Source: Quercus robur
Lineage: Eukaryota > Streptophyta > Magnoliopsida > Fagales > Fagaceae
DNA length: 64,000 nt
Reading direction: 5' to 3'
NCBI RefSeq assembly: GCF_932294415.1
Contig: NC_065536.1
Span: 55,801,854-55,865,853, forward strand
Of the stretch, positions 21,271 to 31,155 are shown piece by piece. The position numbers and the translations under genes were made by a program. Below the pieces are notes generated by a model that worked only from the letters and a program-made list of their open reading frames with translations, was not told where the DNA came from and did not search any database. The number at the start of each line of letters is the position of its first letter. The stretch's first letter is position 1.

Positions 21271-22245
21271 GATTGATAACACTCAACACCCACGGTGTTT
21301 GTTCCCAGTCCAAGTCCTCCCCCCTCCCCCCTCCCCCCCCCAAAAAAAAAAGGAAGGGTTGATAAAAAAAATATTCTTGAATTGAAATTATTGGGTTAAT
21401 GTCAACATCTTGAAGCTTAATTAGTTGGTATCTCATGATATTTCTAAATTAGACATTTAAAGTTTAAATTCTTAATCCCTAATTATTGAATTATGATGGG
21501 GAATTAAAATGAGCTAATGTCCAAAGTGCTCATCTAAGAGCTCGTCCAATTGATGAGATCATCTAAAGTAACTCATGTCCAACACTCACTAAATTTTAGC
21601 TACAAGTACTCTGAACTAGGATTTATCACATAAGTCCACTACTTTGAAATGATGAGAGTGGTACGAAACAAGGAAACCCACTCAAAATACCCTAAATAAA
21701 GGGTCTGTTTGAGATCCGTTTATTTTGCTGAAATGGAAAATTTTTTGCTAAAAGTAAAGATAAAAGTTAGCTAAAACAGTACAGTGAGACCCACGAATAG
21801 TACCAAAAAGTACAGTGAGACTTATGAATAGTAGCAAAAATAAGCTGAATAGTAAAATAAGTTGGCAAAATTAATCATGCCATACGGACACAAAGATTAG
21901 ACTTCATCAAATGAAAGGTATGTAAGAAATTTACTAACTCTTACACTCTGAGAGTTTATAAAGATCTTAAGAGAAATTCTAACTTAACCATTGAAGGGTA
22001 TTTGGTTGACAGCACACCAGTACACTTCCATAGTGTTTGCTCTTCTTTTTGGTCTTTAATCACATTCCAAGTTTGAGCATTCAGTCCACTTATGTCATAC
22101 TTCATCAAATTATTATTATTATTTTTAAAAAGTGAGTTAATGGTTAAAAGGAAGACATTTAAAATTTTAATCCCTATGGTACCAAAGACACCAGTTTCCT
22201 TTTCAAAAAAAAAAAAAAAAAGACACCAGTTTCAGTTTCGATTGC

Positions 22246-22290
<45 letters not shown>

Positions 22291-22650
22291 CACCAGTTTC
22301 AGGTTTAAAACTGTGACAGAACAGAACTTACTAATAATTATAACTAAAACTGTCATTAACAAATAAAAAGAACTACAAATATCAATTTAATAACAAGTAA
22401 AAAATATATATATATATATATATATTCACCAATATAGTAATCAATACAAATATTAATATACAACGAATGTATATATATGTATATATAATAATAAAAAATG
22501 AAAAAAAAAAAAAAAAAAAAAAGAACAAAAAAAAAAGGGCCATAATAAACTGCAAAATGCGGGCAGTGAACACTCCAAAGTCTTTATACAAGGAGAGCGA
22601 ACTCCTTCAACCAACCAATTATCAGCTGCCACGTACCCCTCTGTAAATCT
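21271..22650. other. intergenic DNA 3' of the F-box gene
   Basis: Holds a C-rich patch at about 21310-21341, long A tracts at 22206-22221 and 22246-22288, an (AT)n tract at about 22407-22426 and one MITE copy (21701-21892). The repeated phrase GACACCAGTTTC occurs three times at 22187-22301 between A tracts. No gene seen. Confidence 0.55.
21701..21892 (+). mobile_element. Tourist-like MITE family X, copy 1
   Basis: Ends GGGTCTGTTTGAG and, in complement, GTGTCCGTATGG. The core phrase GAGACCCACGAATAGTACCA is shared with copies at 41172-41333 and, inverted, at 47399-47592. No clear target duplication here. Confidence 0.5.
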
Positions 22651-23796
22651 CTACTCCATCTCCTCCTTAATAGTTAATCTCCGATCACCAGACCTCAAAG
22701 CCTGGTGCAATTCTCCGAGTCCAACGTTGGCACACGTGTACACTAAATTCTTCACAATCCTACTCCCGTCGTCCACCGCCGCATTCCTCACACTCCCCCA
22801 GCAGCAAAACGACCCACCGTTTTGCACCTCGCACGCGATCACCTCCGCCGGATCAGAAGGGTTGTGCAAAAAGACGAAATTGCCCATCGAGTTCATCCCA
22901 ATCGACGTCACGCGTGGACTCTGCCCTATCAGTTTCGCCACCAGCTCCTTCGGCATCTCACTGATTTCAATTTTCATATCCAACATTTCACCCTTCACTT
23001 CCCACATTTTTACGCTTTTGACATTCTCAGCCTCTCCGACCAAACCCACCACGAACATTCGATCATTGACAAATCCGATTATTGAAGAGAAAACGTTTTG
23101 ATCGGATCGGAGATCATAAGGTCCTTGCCAGGTCTTAGTTATAGGATCGAACGAGTGCGTCGCACCGGAACATTTCTCCATCACGTACATTTTTGACTTG
23201 TCCACAGCCACCGAAAGCCACGTGGAGGCACAGGAATCTTTGAGTATCGCGGGCATGTCGTCGCACGTGTCCCACGCGCGCGTCTTCAAGTCGTAAGTCT
23301 CCACCGCGAGCGGGTCGTCCCCGAAATCGCACGCGCCTCCGGCGATCACAACGCGCTCCCCCACCAGCGCCACGATCGGGTCGGGCCGCCACACCAGCGG
23401 GGCGACCGCCCTGTGCCACGTCAGCTGAAGCGGGTCGGACGAGAAAACGAACCGGAACGGGCTCTGCATGTAGAGCAAATTCGAGTGCGACGACCGGAGA
23501 GTCGAGACGTACTTGATCGAAGGCTGCTCGATGTCGACCCACACGTGCGAGCGAGGATCGTAAGCGTGCGAGGTCGTCGTGTACGGATACCGGGTCGACT
23601 GGGCGTGGACAATGAGCCAAGGCTTGACCGGGTTCAGGTGACGAAGAGAGGAAAACACAGCGCCTTTCCATGAGGTGGACACGTGGCAAGCCGGGACGAG
23701 GTCGATGAGTGGCACATGCGTGAGAATAGCCTCTAGAATATCACCGTGGATTGGGGCTTCTTCTTCTTCATCTACTACAGTTTGGTGTTTCGCCAT
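22651..23796 (-). CDS. F-box/kelch-repeat protein
   Basis: An intronless gene for 381 residues. Residues about 14-55 form an F-box (ILEAILTHVPLIDLVPACHV then STSWKGAVF), which would bind the SKP1 part of an SCF ubiquitin ligase. Residues about 60-370 form degenerate kelch blades, with a clear AGGACDFGDDPLAVETYDL and WDTCDDMPA blade near the middle; this propeller would recognise the substrate. Length and layout match single-exon plant kelch F-box proteins of the At1g23390 type, some of which target flavonoid or phenylpropanoid enzymes such as chalcone synthase; that substrate is inference only. The start codon is the first ATG after a TATA box at 23871-23878. The coding region is much richer in GC than its surroundings and shows no lesion. 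The open frames on the opposite strand are shadows. Confidence 0.92.
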   Translation of the reverse strand: MAKHQTVVDEEEEAPIHGDILEAILTHVPLIDLVPACHVSTSWKGAVFSSLRHLNPVKPWLIVHAQSTRYPYTTTSHAYDPRSHVWVDIEQPSIKYVSTLRSSHSNLLYMQSPFRFVFSSDPLQLTWHRAVAPLVWRPDPIVALVGERVVIAGGACDFGDDPLAVETYDLKTRAWDTCDDMPAILKDSCASTWLSVAVDKSKMYVMEKCSGATHSFDPITKTWQGPYDLRSDQNVFSSIIGFVNDRMFVVGLVGEAENVKSVKMWEVKGEMLDMKIEISEMPKELVAKLIGQSPRVTSIGMNSMGNFVFLHNPSDPAEVIACEVQNGGSFCCWGSVRNAAVDDGSRIVKNLVYTCANVGLGELHQALRSGDRRLTIKEEME

Positions 23797-23870
23797 TGTT
23801 GTTTTATATTTTGAGGTTTTGTATATTGGTGTGTGAGAGACTGAGAGGGAAAGGCTGGTTCGGAAGCTCC

Positions 23871-23878
23871 TTTATATA
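23871..23878 (-). promoter_or_regulatory. TATA box of the F-box/kelch gene
   Basis: TATATAAA on the minus strand, 75 bp upstream of the start codon and just downstream of a (GA)n tract at 23880-23892. The implied leader is about 45-50 bases. Confidence 0.65.
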
Positions 23879-23892
23879 GAGAGAGAGAGAGG

Positions 23893-24157
23893 CAAAAATG
23901 AGTGAGGTGGAACACTGTAACACTAAAGAGACTTCGGATAGACCGTAGACTTGGCTCTTCGTATTAATTTTCTTTTCTTTTCTTTTTAGTCATTTACTAA
24001 GAAAGAGTCTTGTAAGGGGTGTTCAAAGTAGACAACTCACAAGAAATATTGTTTAACTACCATGACCTACATTGTTTTGATTTTTTTTCTTTTAGAAACC
24101 TAAAATTTAATTTTAATTTAAAAGGTACTCAAAGATCAAGTATGAGTTGTCATCAAA
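23893..24157. other. upstream region of the F-box gene
   Basis: Non-coding. No further promoter motif was recognised with confidence. Confidence 0.4.
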
Positions 24158-24420
24158 GTGCCCGTTTGGATTCGAATTATAGCTGCGTCTGCGTTTTCTG
24201 ATTTTTTTTTTTTTTTTTTCCAGCCGCACTATTTGACCAAGTTAATCGTGAACAGTGCATCTGTGCACTGTTTACGAACCTACAAATTTCACTTTTTAGC
24301 AACTTTTTCATTAAAAATGAGTCCCACGACACTATTCACACATTTAAAAATTATTTTGGTACAATGTTTTCAGTTTTAGTTTTCAGTTTCAGCAAAAATA
24401 AACTCAATCCAAACGGACCC
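24158..24420. mobile_element. MITE with GTCCGTTTGGATT ends
   Basis: Left end GTGCCCGTTTGGATTCG and complement of right end GGGTCCGTTTGGATTGAG are inverted repeats. The interior has GAACAGTGCATCTGTGCACTGTT, a palindromic motif with a similar version at about 2403-2436. It abuts the LINE scrap that follows. Confidence 0.55.
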
Positions 24421-25360
24421 AAAAACTCACTCTTTTATCGGGTTTTTAAATCTAAGTTTTTCCCTAGTTGCTCTATTATGGAAGCTTCTGATTCCAGTTT
24501 GGGTTCATACAGGGGCGTAGCTATGTGTAAGGGTGGGGGCATGGCCCCCCAAAATTTTGAAATTTTTAAAAATATATATAATTATTTTAATGTTTTTAAA
24601 ATTTAGTCTAAAAAATAAGAGTTGGCCCCCTCCAAATATTTGATTTAATACAATGATGCTCTTAAAAAAAAAAAAAACCGGTCTAATAATTATAGAGACA
24701 TAACATTATTTTTCACAATTTTATTTTTTATTGTAAAATATGTTTTTATATGTATTAAATATTTGATAAAGTTTGACACCCAACATATTTTAATCTAAAT
24801 CTTTTTCAACCAGTTATGTGACAATTAACAAGTCATTGATTCATTAAAAAAATAATATCACTAAAACTATACATGAAATGTTTCTTTAGTTACTACATAA
24901 TGAGTTAGAGTAAGATAGCTTCAAATATGTTTAAAGCCTAACTTATTCCTCTAAGTTTTGGATCATTCATGGTTTGAAAATTTCATTAGTTCAATTGAAA
25001 GATATTTTACTTACTTTAGTATAAAATTTGATAATTCGTATCGAAATGAAATTTTTTAAGAATTTCACTATAAAAATAGTAAAAATGAATTTTATTTTAC
25101 GTAAGATCACCACCAAACATAATTTTGATTGAAATTACTAAAATCTTTTCGTTGTTGTTTGGTGTGTGTGTATATATAATTTATCAAATAAAAAAGTGTG
25201 TATATAATAAAAAAGCATATGTATATGTGTATGTGGAGTTATCTTGATAAATATATTAGAGTTGCAACTTGGCCCCCCTAAACAAAAAATTCCTGACTCC
25301 GCCCCTAGGTTCATACGCATGGCACATCATCTTAAAAGGTTGTGATGTTCTTTTATATAA
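24421..25360 (+). pseudogene. LINE ORF2 scrap split by a hAT element
   Basis: 24421-24509 encodes NSLFYRVFKSKFFPSCSIM and then GSY; after the hAT (24510-25307) the frame resumes as AWHIILKGCDV to about 25360. This matches the reverse-transcriptase-downstream region of plant LINE ORF2, which at 36436-36545 reads DSLFHKVFKSKYFPNCSIL and SYAWQSILKA. The join across the hAT is exact once one 8-bp duplication is removed. Confidence 0.75.
24510..25307. mobile_element. hAT-like element inserted in the LINE scrap
   Basis: A 798-bp element with ends CAGGGGCGTAGC and, in complement, TAGGGGCGGAGTCAGG, flanked by a perfect 8-bp duplication GGTTCATA at 24502-24509 and 25308-25315. Inner ends are rich in GGCCCCCC. 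No transposase. Confidence 0.85.
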
Positions 25361-25678
25361 TAAATATATATATATATATATATATAAAAGAAATTTTATA
25401 AATATTTCAATAAATTTTCCAAAAGATAATAAGTAATTTTTTGAAGGCAAAAGGTAATAAGTAATTAATTACCAAAGTAACCACAAATAAGCAAATAATA
25501 ATGTGATTATTCCTTTTTTTTAATATTATTTATATACTATTAATTGGTTGCCCTTTTTTTGAACAATGTGTATATTTTTTTTTTCTTTTTTCTAAACAAG
25601 TAGTACTATTTTTAATTGTCAGTTCATATTAGACTTTTAGCCTTAGGTTATGTGGCACTATTTGCTAGAAAAGAAAAA
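25361..25678. other. AT-rich intergenic DNA
   Basis: Starts with an (AT)n tract at about 25366-25386. No gene seen. Confidence 0.5.
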
Positions 25679-25854
25679 GAGTAATACACATATAAAAATG
25701 TACAACTTTGTACAACAATTTGTCATGTAGCCTCTTGTGATTGGTGAAGGTGTGATGGTAAGTCATGTGGGGACACATCTTCATTACTCACAACTTATCA
25801 CGTGGCGAGTTGTGGCATAAAATTGTACATTTTTATGTGTCCCTACCATTACTC
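25679..25854. mobile_element. MITE with GAGTAAT ends
   Basis: Left GAGTAATACACATATAAAAA and right complement GAGTAATGGTAGGGACACAT followed by AAAAATGTACAA are inverted repeats over roughly 30 bp, with a 176-bp total length. No duplication of the target could be fixed. Confidence 0.55.
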
Positions 25855-26535
25855 AAAGAAAAAACATGGCACCATTTGCTTGCTTACCCATTTAAGAGAT
25901 TTCACCTACCCCCACCTAACCCTAGCTCCTCTACTCGAGTCCTAGTGTTGAAATTCTCTAATTTAAGTTTGAGTTTTTAACTTTTAACTTACAAGTTACA
26001 ACACTCTCTTTGCCGCAAAACTCTCTCTGACACTCTCTTTGTGCTGCAAATATGTGAAGGTTGAAATTTCATGAGTGATCCACCTTAGGCTCAAAGAATG
26101 ATCGAAGTTCACCTTCGGGTTTTTACCTCTCTCTCTCTCTCTCTCTCTCTCTGTGTTCTTCACTTCACTGTTGTAGATTATTTTGGTTGTATTTGATGCT
26201 GTGAGGTAGAATAGAATCCATGGAACTCAAAATCTTTTTGCATGTAATGGTGAAAAGTATCTATAGGTTGAAAAAAAACAAAAGAAGAAGCCAAATTCAT
26301 TCCAATTGAAAATTGCATTTCGGCCAAAATTACTCAGAATTGATTGAAATGTCTGAAACTAGCCGGAATTTGATCCAAGGTGGAACAGAGGCTATTCCCA
26401 TTTTGGTTTGCATACCGGTACGAGAAATTCTGTTTGGAATGAAACAAAATTTATAACATTGATTTAAACCAAATAACCCCCTTAAAAAAAGTAAAAAGTA
26501 AAATATTAATTGCTAGCTTCCTCTCAATGTCTCGT
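25855..26535. other. intergenic DNA
   Basis: A (CT)n microsatellite lies at about 26127-26152. The surrounding sequence has leader-like CT-rich character but no coding frame was recognised. Confidence 0.45.
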
Positions 26536-26672
26536 AAGTATGAGTAATTCTTATATATTCTCAGAGTACGGAAAATTGTACACCCTCCTTTCACATTTAT
26601 GGTAGGATTTACTTATTAAATTCATGATAGGATCCCCGTGAATGTAAGAGGAGAGAGCACTATTTTAAAAGC
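26536..26672. mobile_element. MITE family Y, copy 1
   Basis: Starts TGAGTAATTCTTATATATTC and has an internal palindrome (CTCCTTTCACATTTATGG against GTGAATGTAAGAGGAG). A clearer copy lies in an ACLA intron at 61642-61800. Confidence 0.55.
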
Positions 26673-26807
26673 GCTTTTAAATGTGGGGGTTTTTTCCCCG
26701 CACACTCAGCTCATTGTCCTCTTTGGGGAGTCAAGCCCGCAAGGATTTGTCCTCGTCCCCGAGTGTGGTCTTTGGGATTTTCACCTCTTTGAGGCTTGAC
26801 ACCCTTA

Positions 26808-26850
26808 GTCCCACATCGGTTAGAGAAGCGCCCCACGCATGCCTTATAAG
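26808..26850 (+). promoter_or_regulatory. USE-like and TATA module without an RNA gene
   Basis: GTCCCACATCG at 26808-26818 is the upstream sequence element of plant small nuclear RNA genes. A TTATAAG box follows at 26844-26850, 25 bases further, the spacing known for polymerase III-type plant snRNA promoters. The DNA downstream (GGCATGGTGTACCACTCATT) is not U1-U6, U3 or 7SL as far as I can tell. It may be the promoter part of a repeat family; related motifs occur near 10465 and 11997. Confidence 0.5.
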
Positions 26851-27470
26851 CCCTTGGAGCAAGGCATGGTGTACCACTCATTACACAAAAATTAATAATA
26901 AGTTTAATTATTTGTGAATGGGAAAGAAATAATGTAAAGAGCTAAGGGGAAAAAAAAGTTGAATTTACAAGTAACTTGCAAGTAATGTGCAATTGATCCG
27001 ATTGCTTGGTTAGAGCGACTTGCCTACCTTTACCATTACAAATGTATAGATCGAGCATATTACGATTGATATAATATTAAAACCATGAAAGCATGCTTTT
27101 TTTTAAAGTCACAAAGCATGCTTTTTTTTTTTTTTTTTCTTTTTTCTTTTTTTGAGGAAGAGTTCTAAGATATAGCTAGGTGTATAAAAGTGTATCAGCA
27201 AAGATCTTCACGAGATGAGTAATGAGTTTAAGATTTATAAATTCCATTCTTTAAAGATGATTTTGATCTCAAAGTTTATCTAGAAGGAATCCAAATAGAA
27301 GATTTTAAGAATTATATTTTCTGTACTTTCTTTTAAGGGAAAAATAAAAGGGTTTTGCAGATATGATTCCCTCGTTTCCCCCATGTTGTATAAAAGATTT
27401 TTTTTTTTTTTTTTGGAGAATCTTAAAGAATTGACTTGTAATTTTAAAGTATTTTAGTTGAATTTTTAGC

Positions 27471-27509
<39 letters not shown>

Positions 27510-27631
27510 ATATTAGTTAATCAAATGTCAAATTATTCTCTCATACTTGGACTTGGCATGTGATTCGGTGTAGAGACCCCATGCAAATAAGAACCTGTTA
27601 AAATTTTAAGTTTAGGGCACTTTGATTTTGG
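26851..27631. other. AT-rich intergenic DNA
   Basis: T tracts at about 27120-27139 and 27398-27414 and a long (TA)n tract at 27475-27503. No gene seen. Confidence 0.5.
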
Positions 27632-27780
27632 CCTATCAAATTGTATTATTATGATTTTAATCCTAATGTTTTAGAGCTGTATGAAAATCATCTGGCTAAT
27701 TTGTTAATAATATTGCAACTGTTAAATGTCATGTAAGTTCAAAATAATGTAATTTTAATATATTAAAACTCTATCAAATT
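27632..27780 (+). repeat. dispersed repeat pair, copy 1
   Basis: The run CATGTAAGTTCAAAATAATG and its neighbours also occur at 38810-38965 in the same orientation. The copies are about 80-85 percent alike by eye. Class unknown. Confidence 0.55.
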
Positions 27781-28578
27781 TTTTTTTTTTTTTAATACAA
27801 GATAAAATTTTACTCTAGAATAATCTAAGTGTATAATAACAATTTAGGGGTGGTCGCGGTGCAATGCGGTTTGGTTTTGGGTTATTTTGAGCACTGCGCT
27901 TTATGATGCGATTTAGCTAAAATCATAATTGCATCGCATCTTATTTTTGCGGTCACATGTGCAATGTGGTGCAGTTTAGAGTTTAACCAAAACATAACTG
28001 CATCACACCTCATTTTTGTGGTCACATATGCGGTGCTATATATAAGATGAGGTTTGAAGTTGGTATATTTTTCAAATTTTGGGCATTTCCTACCCATCCC
28101 AAAACTAATTTTTCCCTTTTGTTTTGGCCAAGTTTTAAATTATTTAGCTAGTTTTTCTTTATTTTGGGTTGGCTTTTCTAGTCAACACTTGCTAGGGTTA
28201 TCAATTTTTTTTTTTTTTTTTGGAAAACTAGGGTTATTAAACTATTAATAATATATTTAATATTTAATATTAAAAATAAATAAATATATTAATATATAGA
28301 GAGAGTGCAGTGCAGTGCTGTTTGTGCGGTTTTCTTATTATAAAACCGCAAACCGCACTGCACCATGCGATGTGGTTTATTGTTACTTGCGGTGTGATGC
28401 GGTTATGCTATTTTGCAGGCGATTTTGGTGCGGTTTGTACGATTTGGTGAACACCCTTATGTATATATGTGTGAAACCCCTTTTTGGAGACTTGAATTCC
28501 GACCCTTATCTCCCATACCCTAAAAATACTTATATTTATAAAGTAACTATAGTCTATTGCGCCAAAGTGCCCAGTGGT
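27781..28578 (-). mobile_element. SINE split by a hAT-like element
   Basis: Read on the minus strand, 28578-28460 and 27837-27781 together make one SINE of the family at 19305-19507: the 5' part has CACTGGGCACTTTGGCGCAA, then a degenerate B box, and the 3' part has TAGAGTAAAATTTTATCTTG before its A tail. A hAT-like element lies between. Confidence 0.7.
27838..28459. mobile_element. hAT-like element inside the SINE
   Basis: End motifs TAGGGGTGGTC (27845) and, in complement, TAAGGGTGTTC. The interior is rich in GCGGTGCGGTTT words. The SINE sequence TGTATA(A/T)(A/T) appears on both sides (27830-27837 and 28460-28467), consistent with a decayed 8-bp duplication, with about seven extra bases at the left end. 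Confidence 0.6.
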
Positions 28579-28665
28579 AAAACAAAAGAAGTCAATACCG
28601 TACCGTATCGGCCAGAACGGCCGGTATTTTTCTTACAGGTTGGTGAACCGGTACAGAAACACTTA

Positions 28666-29093
28666 GGGTATGTTTGGTAACTGTTTTTTCCCCTTATTTT
28701 CTGTTTCCAAATACAATTTTCTATTTTTGAGACTAAAAAACTTGTTTGGCAAACCAAAATGGACAGAAAACAAAAACTGTTTTCAAAACTCAATTTGTGA
28801 AGGAAACTGAAAACATGCAAAAGACTATTTTCAGTTTCTAATTTTCAAAAGTCAATGAAAACACACATTTAATTTAATGAATCTGCCTCATTTAATGATT
28901 TAGCATTAGAGTTCAAATCCTAGTAACAACATATTTTAGTATTTTCTATTTTTTTTTTCAAAAAACTATCTTTTTAATTTCAACTAACCAAACATGTTTT
29001 TGATTTCAAAAATACAAGAAAATTGTTTTTTCTTTATATTCTCAAAAATAAGTTTTTGAAAATAGAAAGCAAAAACTATTACCAAACATAACC
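28666..29093. mobile_element. Tourist-like (PIF/Harbinger) MITE
   Basis: A 428-bp element with ends GGGTATGTTTGGTAA and, in complement, GGTTATGTTTGGTAATAG, flanked by TTA on both sides (28663-28665 and 29094-29096). No coding capacity. It interrupts a GC-richer stretch with CCGGTAC and GGCCG words (28585-28662 and 29097-29185). Confidence 0.8.
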
Positions 29094-29096
29094 TTA

Positions 29097-29461
29097 TGTT
29101 TTGTTCCGCTTCAAATTTCGGCCGATACTGGACTGTACCGGCATTACCAGAGAAAATCGGGTGTTTTGGCCGGTAAATCTGATTCAGGCCTGTGAAGAAA
29201 AAACCAGAAAAACATACCACTAAAAAAGAAAAAAGCCAAGAAAATGTTATCACCACCACTTTCAGCCTTGCAACCTTCTCTGTTTCTCCTTCTTGCACTG
29301 TTTCGATTTTACAGCCTTCTTCTCACCCCTACTTCTTGTTCTCCTCTATTTTACATGTTTTTCTTGTGGGTGTACTGAAGATCTGGCTGGAAGGCATGCC
29401 AAGTTTATTTCCTTCTTGTTTTGTACGCTGACCAGTGCTCTTCTTAATGCAAAAGTTAATA
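29097..29461. other. flank of the Tourist-like MITE
   Basis: Contains the second half of the interrupted GC-richer patch, then CT-rich DNA. No coding region was accepted. Confidence 0.4.
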
Positions 29462-30000
29462 ATAAAAGTTGGGCTTAGACGCCATAGTTGCTCCAAGTGG
29501 CTTCACCAAAAGTTGCGCCAAGTGGTTTCACCAAATTGTAGAAATTTTAATAAAATTTTAGATTTTAAGAATAGATATATACATATTTTTTGGATAAATA
29601 TGACAAATTAAGTAATGAAAGAAAGTAATATTTCATTTACAACTATAATAGTTGTGTCTATCTAAAATGTTATCAACAAACTCTAAAATCAATAAAATAA
29701 AATTACCTAAGGATAGATTTTAAATTAAAAAAAGAGAGATAAATAAAAGTTAGGCTTAGACGTCGTGATTACACCAAGTGGTTTCACTAAATTGCAAAAA
29801 TTTTAATAAAATTTTAGATTTTAAAAATAAATATATACATATTTTTTGGATAAATATGACAAATCAAGTAATGAAAGAAAGTAGTATTTCATTTACAACT
29901 ATAATAGTTGTGTCTATCTAAAATGTTATCAACAAAGTCTAAAATCAATAAAATAAAATTACCTAAGGATAGAATTTAAATAAAAAAAGAGAGATAAAAA
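29462..30000 (+). repeat. direct tandem duplication, 281-bp offset
   Basis: 29462-29742 and 29743-30000 are near-identical. Each starts ATAAAAGTT(G/A)GGCTTAGACG and ends in an A-rich AAAAAGAGAGATAAA. The first unit has an additional 24-bp internal repeat (AAGTTGCGCCAAGTGGTTTC). Non-coding. Confidence 0.8.
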
Positions 30001-30069
30001 AATGTAAAAGAAAAAAAAAATCGAATTAGCATTTTTCTTTCATACGTCTCTTTAAAAAACGTAAAAGGG

Positions 30070-30107
<38 letters not shown>

Positions 30108-30109
<2 letters not shown>

Positions 30110-30293
30110 TGCATACCAGGCTCCCATAGCTGAGCACATAATAAGTTGGCAAGATAATTAACAAAACGAAGGATTCAAGCTTATCAATTATTGCTGATCC
30201 TACGGGCCAACCATCTGGTACAGCCAAGCCTAAAATCATAGGCCCCAACACATAATGTAGCCTAGTGATCTCACCAAGGAGGGAACACGTCAT
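30108..30293 (-). pseudogene. cation/H+ antiporter (CHX) exon remnant
   Basis: The minus strand encodes LGEITRLHYVLGPMILGLAV then PDGWPVGSAIIDKLESFVLL and LPTYYVLSYGSL. This is the conserved transmembrane block of plant CHX monovalent cation/proton antiporters (family pattern: GP.ILGL.(I/V)PDGPP.G..(L/I)..KL). Both ends look like exon borders: an A-rich stretch then AAAAAG before the first Met, and GGGAGCCTG/GTATGC at the other end. Only about 60 of some 800 residues are present, with no partner exon in the window, so it is a relic. A solo LTR starts 68 bp upstream. Confidence 0.72.
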
Positions 30294-30360
30294 CTTTTTT
30301 TTTGGTGATAAATTTGCTTCTTATGTCATCTTTTTCCTAATAATAAAGTAAAATATATAT

Positions 30361-31155
30361 TGTGGGGGCCGTTCGATCAATAGGCCCATTAAGGTCAGGA
30401 TTGTTGGGCTTGTGGCCCATCCGAGGATGCATATTCGTCAGAAGAAGCCAAGTCCAGTCATAAGGTAATTACTGAAGGGGGTGGTAGTTAATATCACGAG
30501 GGTGAGGTGCTGTATTCGTTCGAGGACGCCATACTCCTCGGCACTGTGCGTCCGAGGACGAGCAAGGGGCGGTCTTTTGGTAGTCGGGCCTCAGAATTAT
30601 GTCACCAATACAGATAGGATCACAGACCAAGGGTAAAAGGGAAAAGATAAACAAATATCTATAGCCACAGCTGCCTTCGCATTAATGACTTCTCAACCAA
30701 CTCTCTGGCCGCATTAATGTGGAGGTGATACCTGAACAGTAAGGAGGCAGCCTTACAGTTGCCCATAGGAAGTTCCAGGAGATGCTGGATGGGACAGAAA
30801 GAAATCCTCCGAACCCAATCTACACGTGTGCAGTGAGGATGGAAGGCAAAGGGTGGTATATAAACTGAAAGAAGAACATACAAGAGGGGGATCGAAACAG
30901 AAAAAGAAAGAAAAAAGAAAGAAAAACACAGACTGAAGAAGAAGAGCAAAAAGAGAGAAAAGGAACGGTACCGATTACCAAAGGAAACGATCGTTGTACC
31001 AACTTAAGACTTTCAATATACGTGGGAGTAAATCTTTTTCAATATACAAAAGTTAACCTAGTTCTTTACATTCACGCTCTACAAATCATATTGTTTGGGC
31101 ATTTTTATGTGCGAACCCAACACTGTTACGGGTCCTTGCAAATCGCGTCCTTACA
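30361..31155. mobile_element. solo LTR of an LTR retrotransposon
   Basis: 795 bp beginning TGTGGGGGCC and ending GTCCTTACA (TG...CA), with a 5-bp duplication TATAT on both sides (30356-30360 and 31156-31160). It contains a TATA box (TATATAA at 30857-30863) in plus orientation followed by an A/G-rich leader. Repeated CCGAGGACG words occur in its first half. No internal coding domain or second LTR exists nearby, so it results from recombination between two LTRs. Flank AT-richness weakens the duplication evidence slightly. Confidence 0.8.

Noticed and set aside
23135..23689. Arg-rich frames overlapping the F-box gene on both strands
   Set aside because: They are shadows produced by the high GC content of the real gene.
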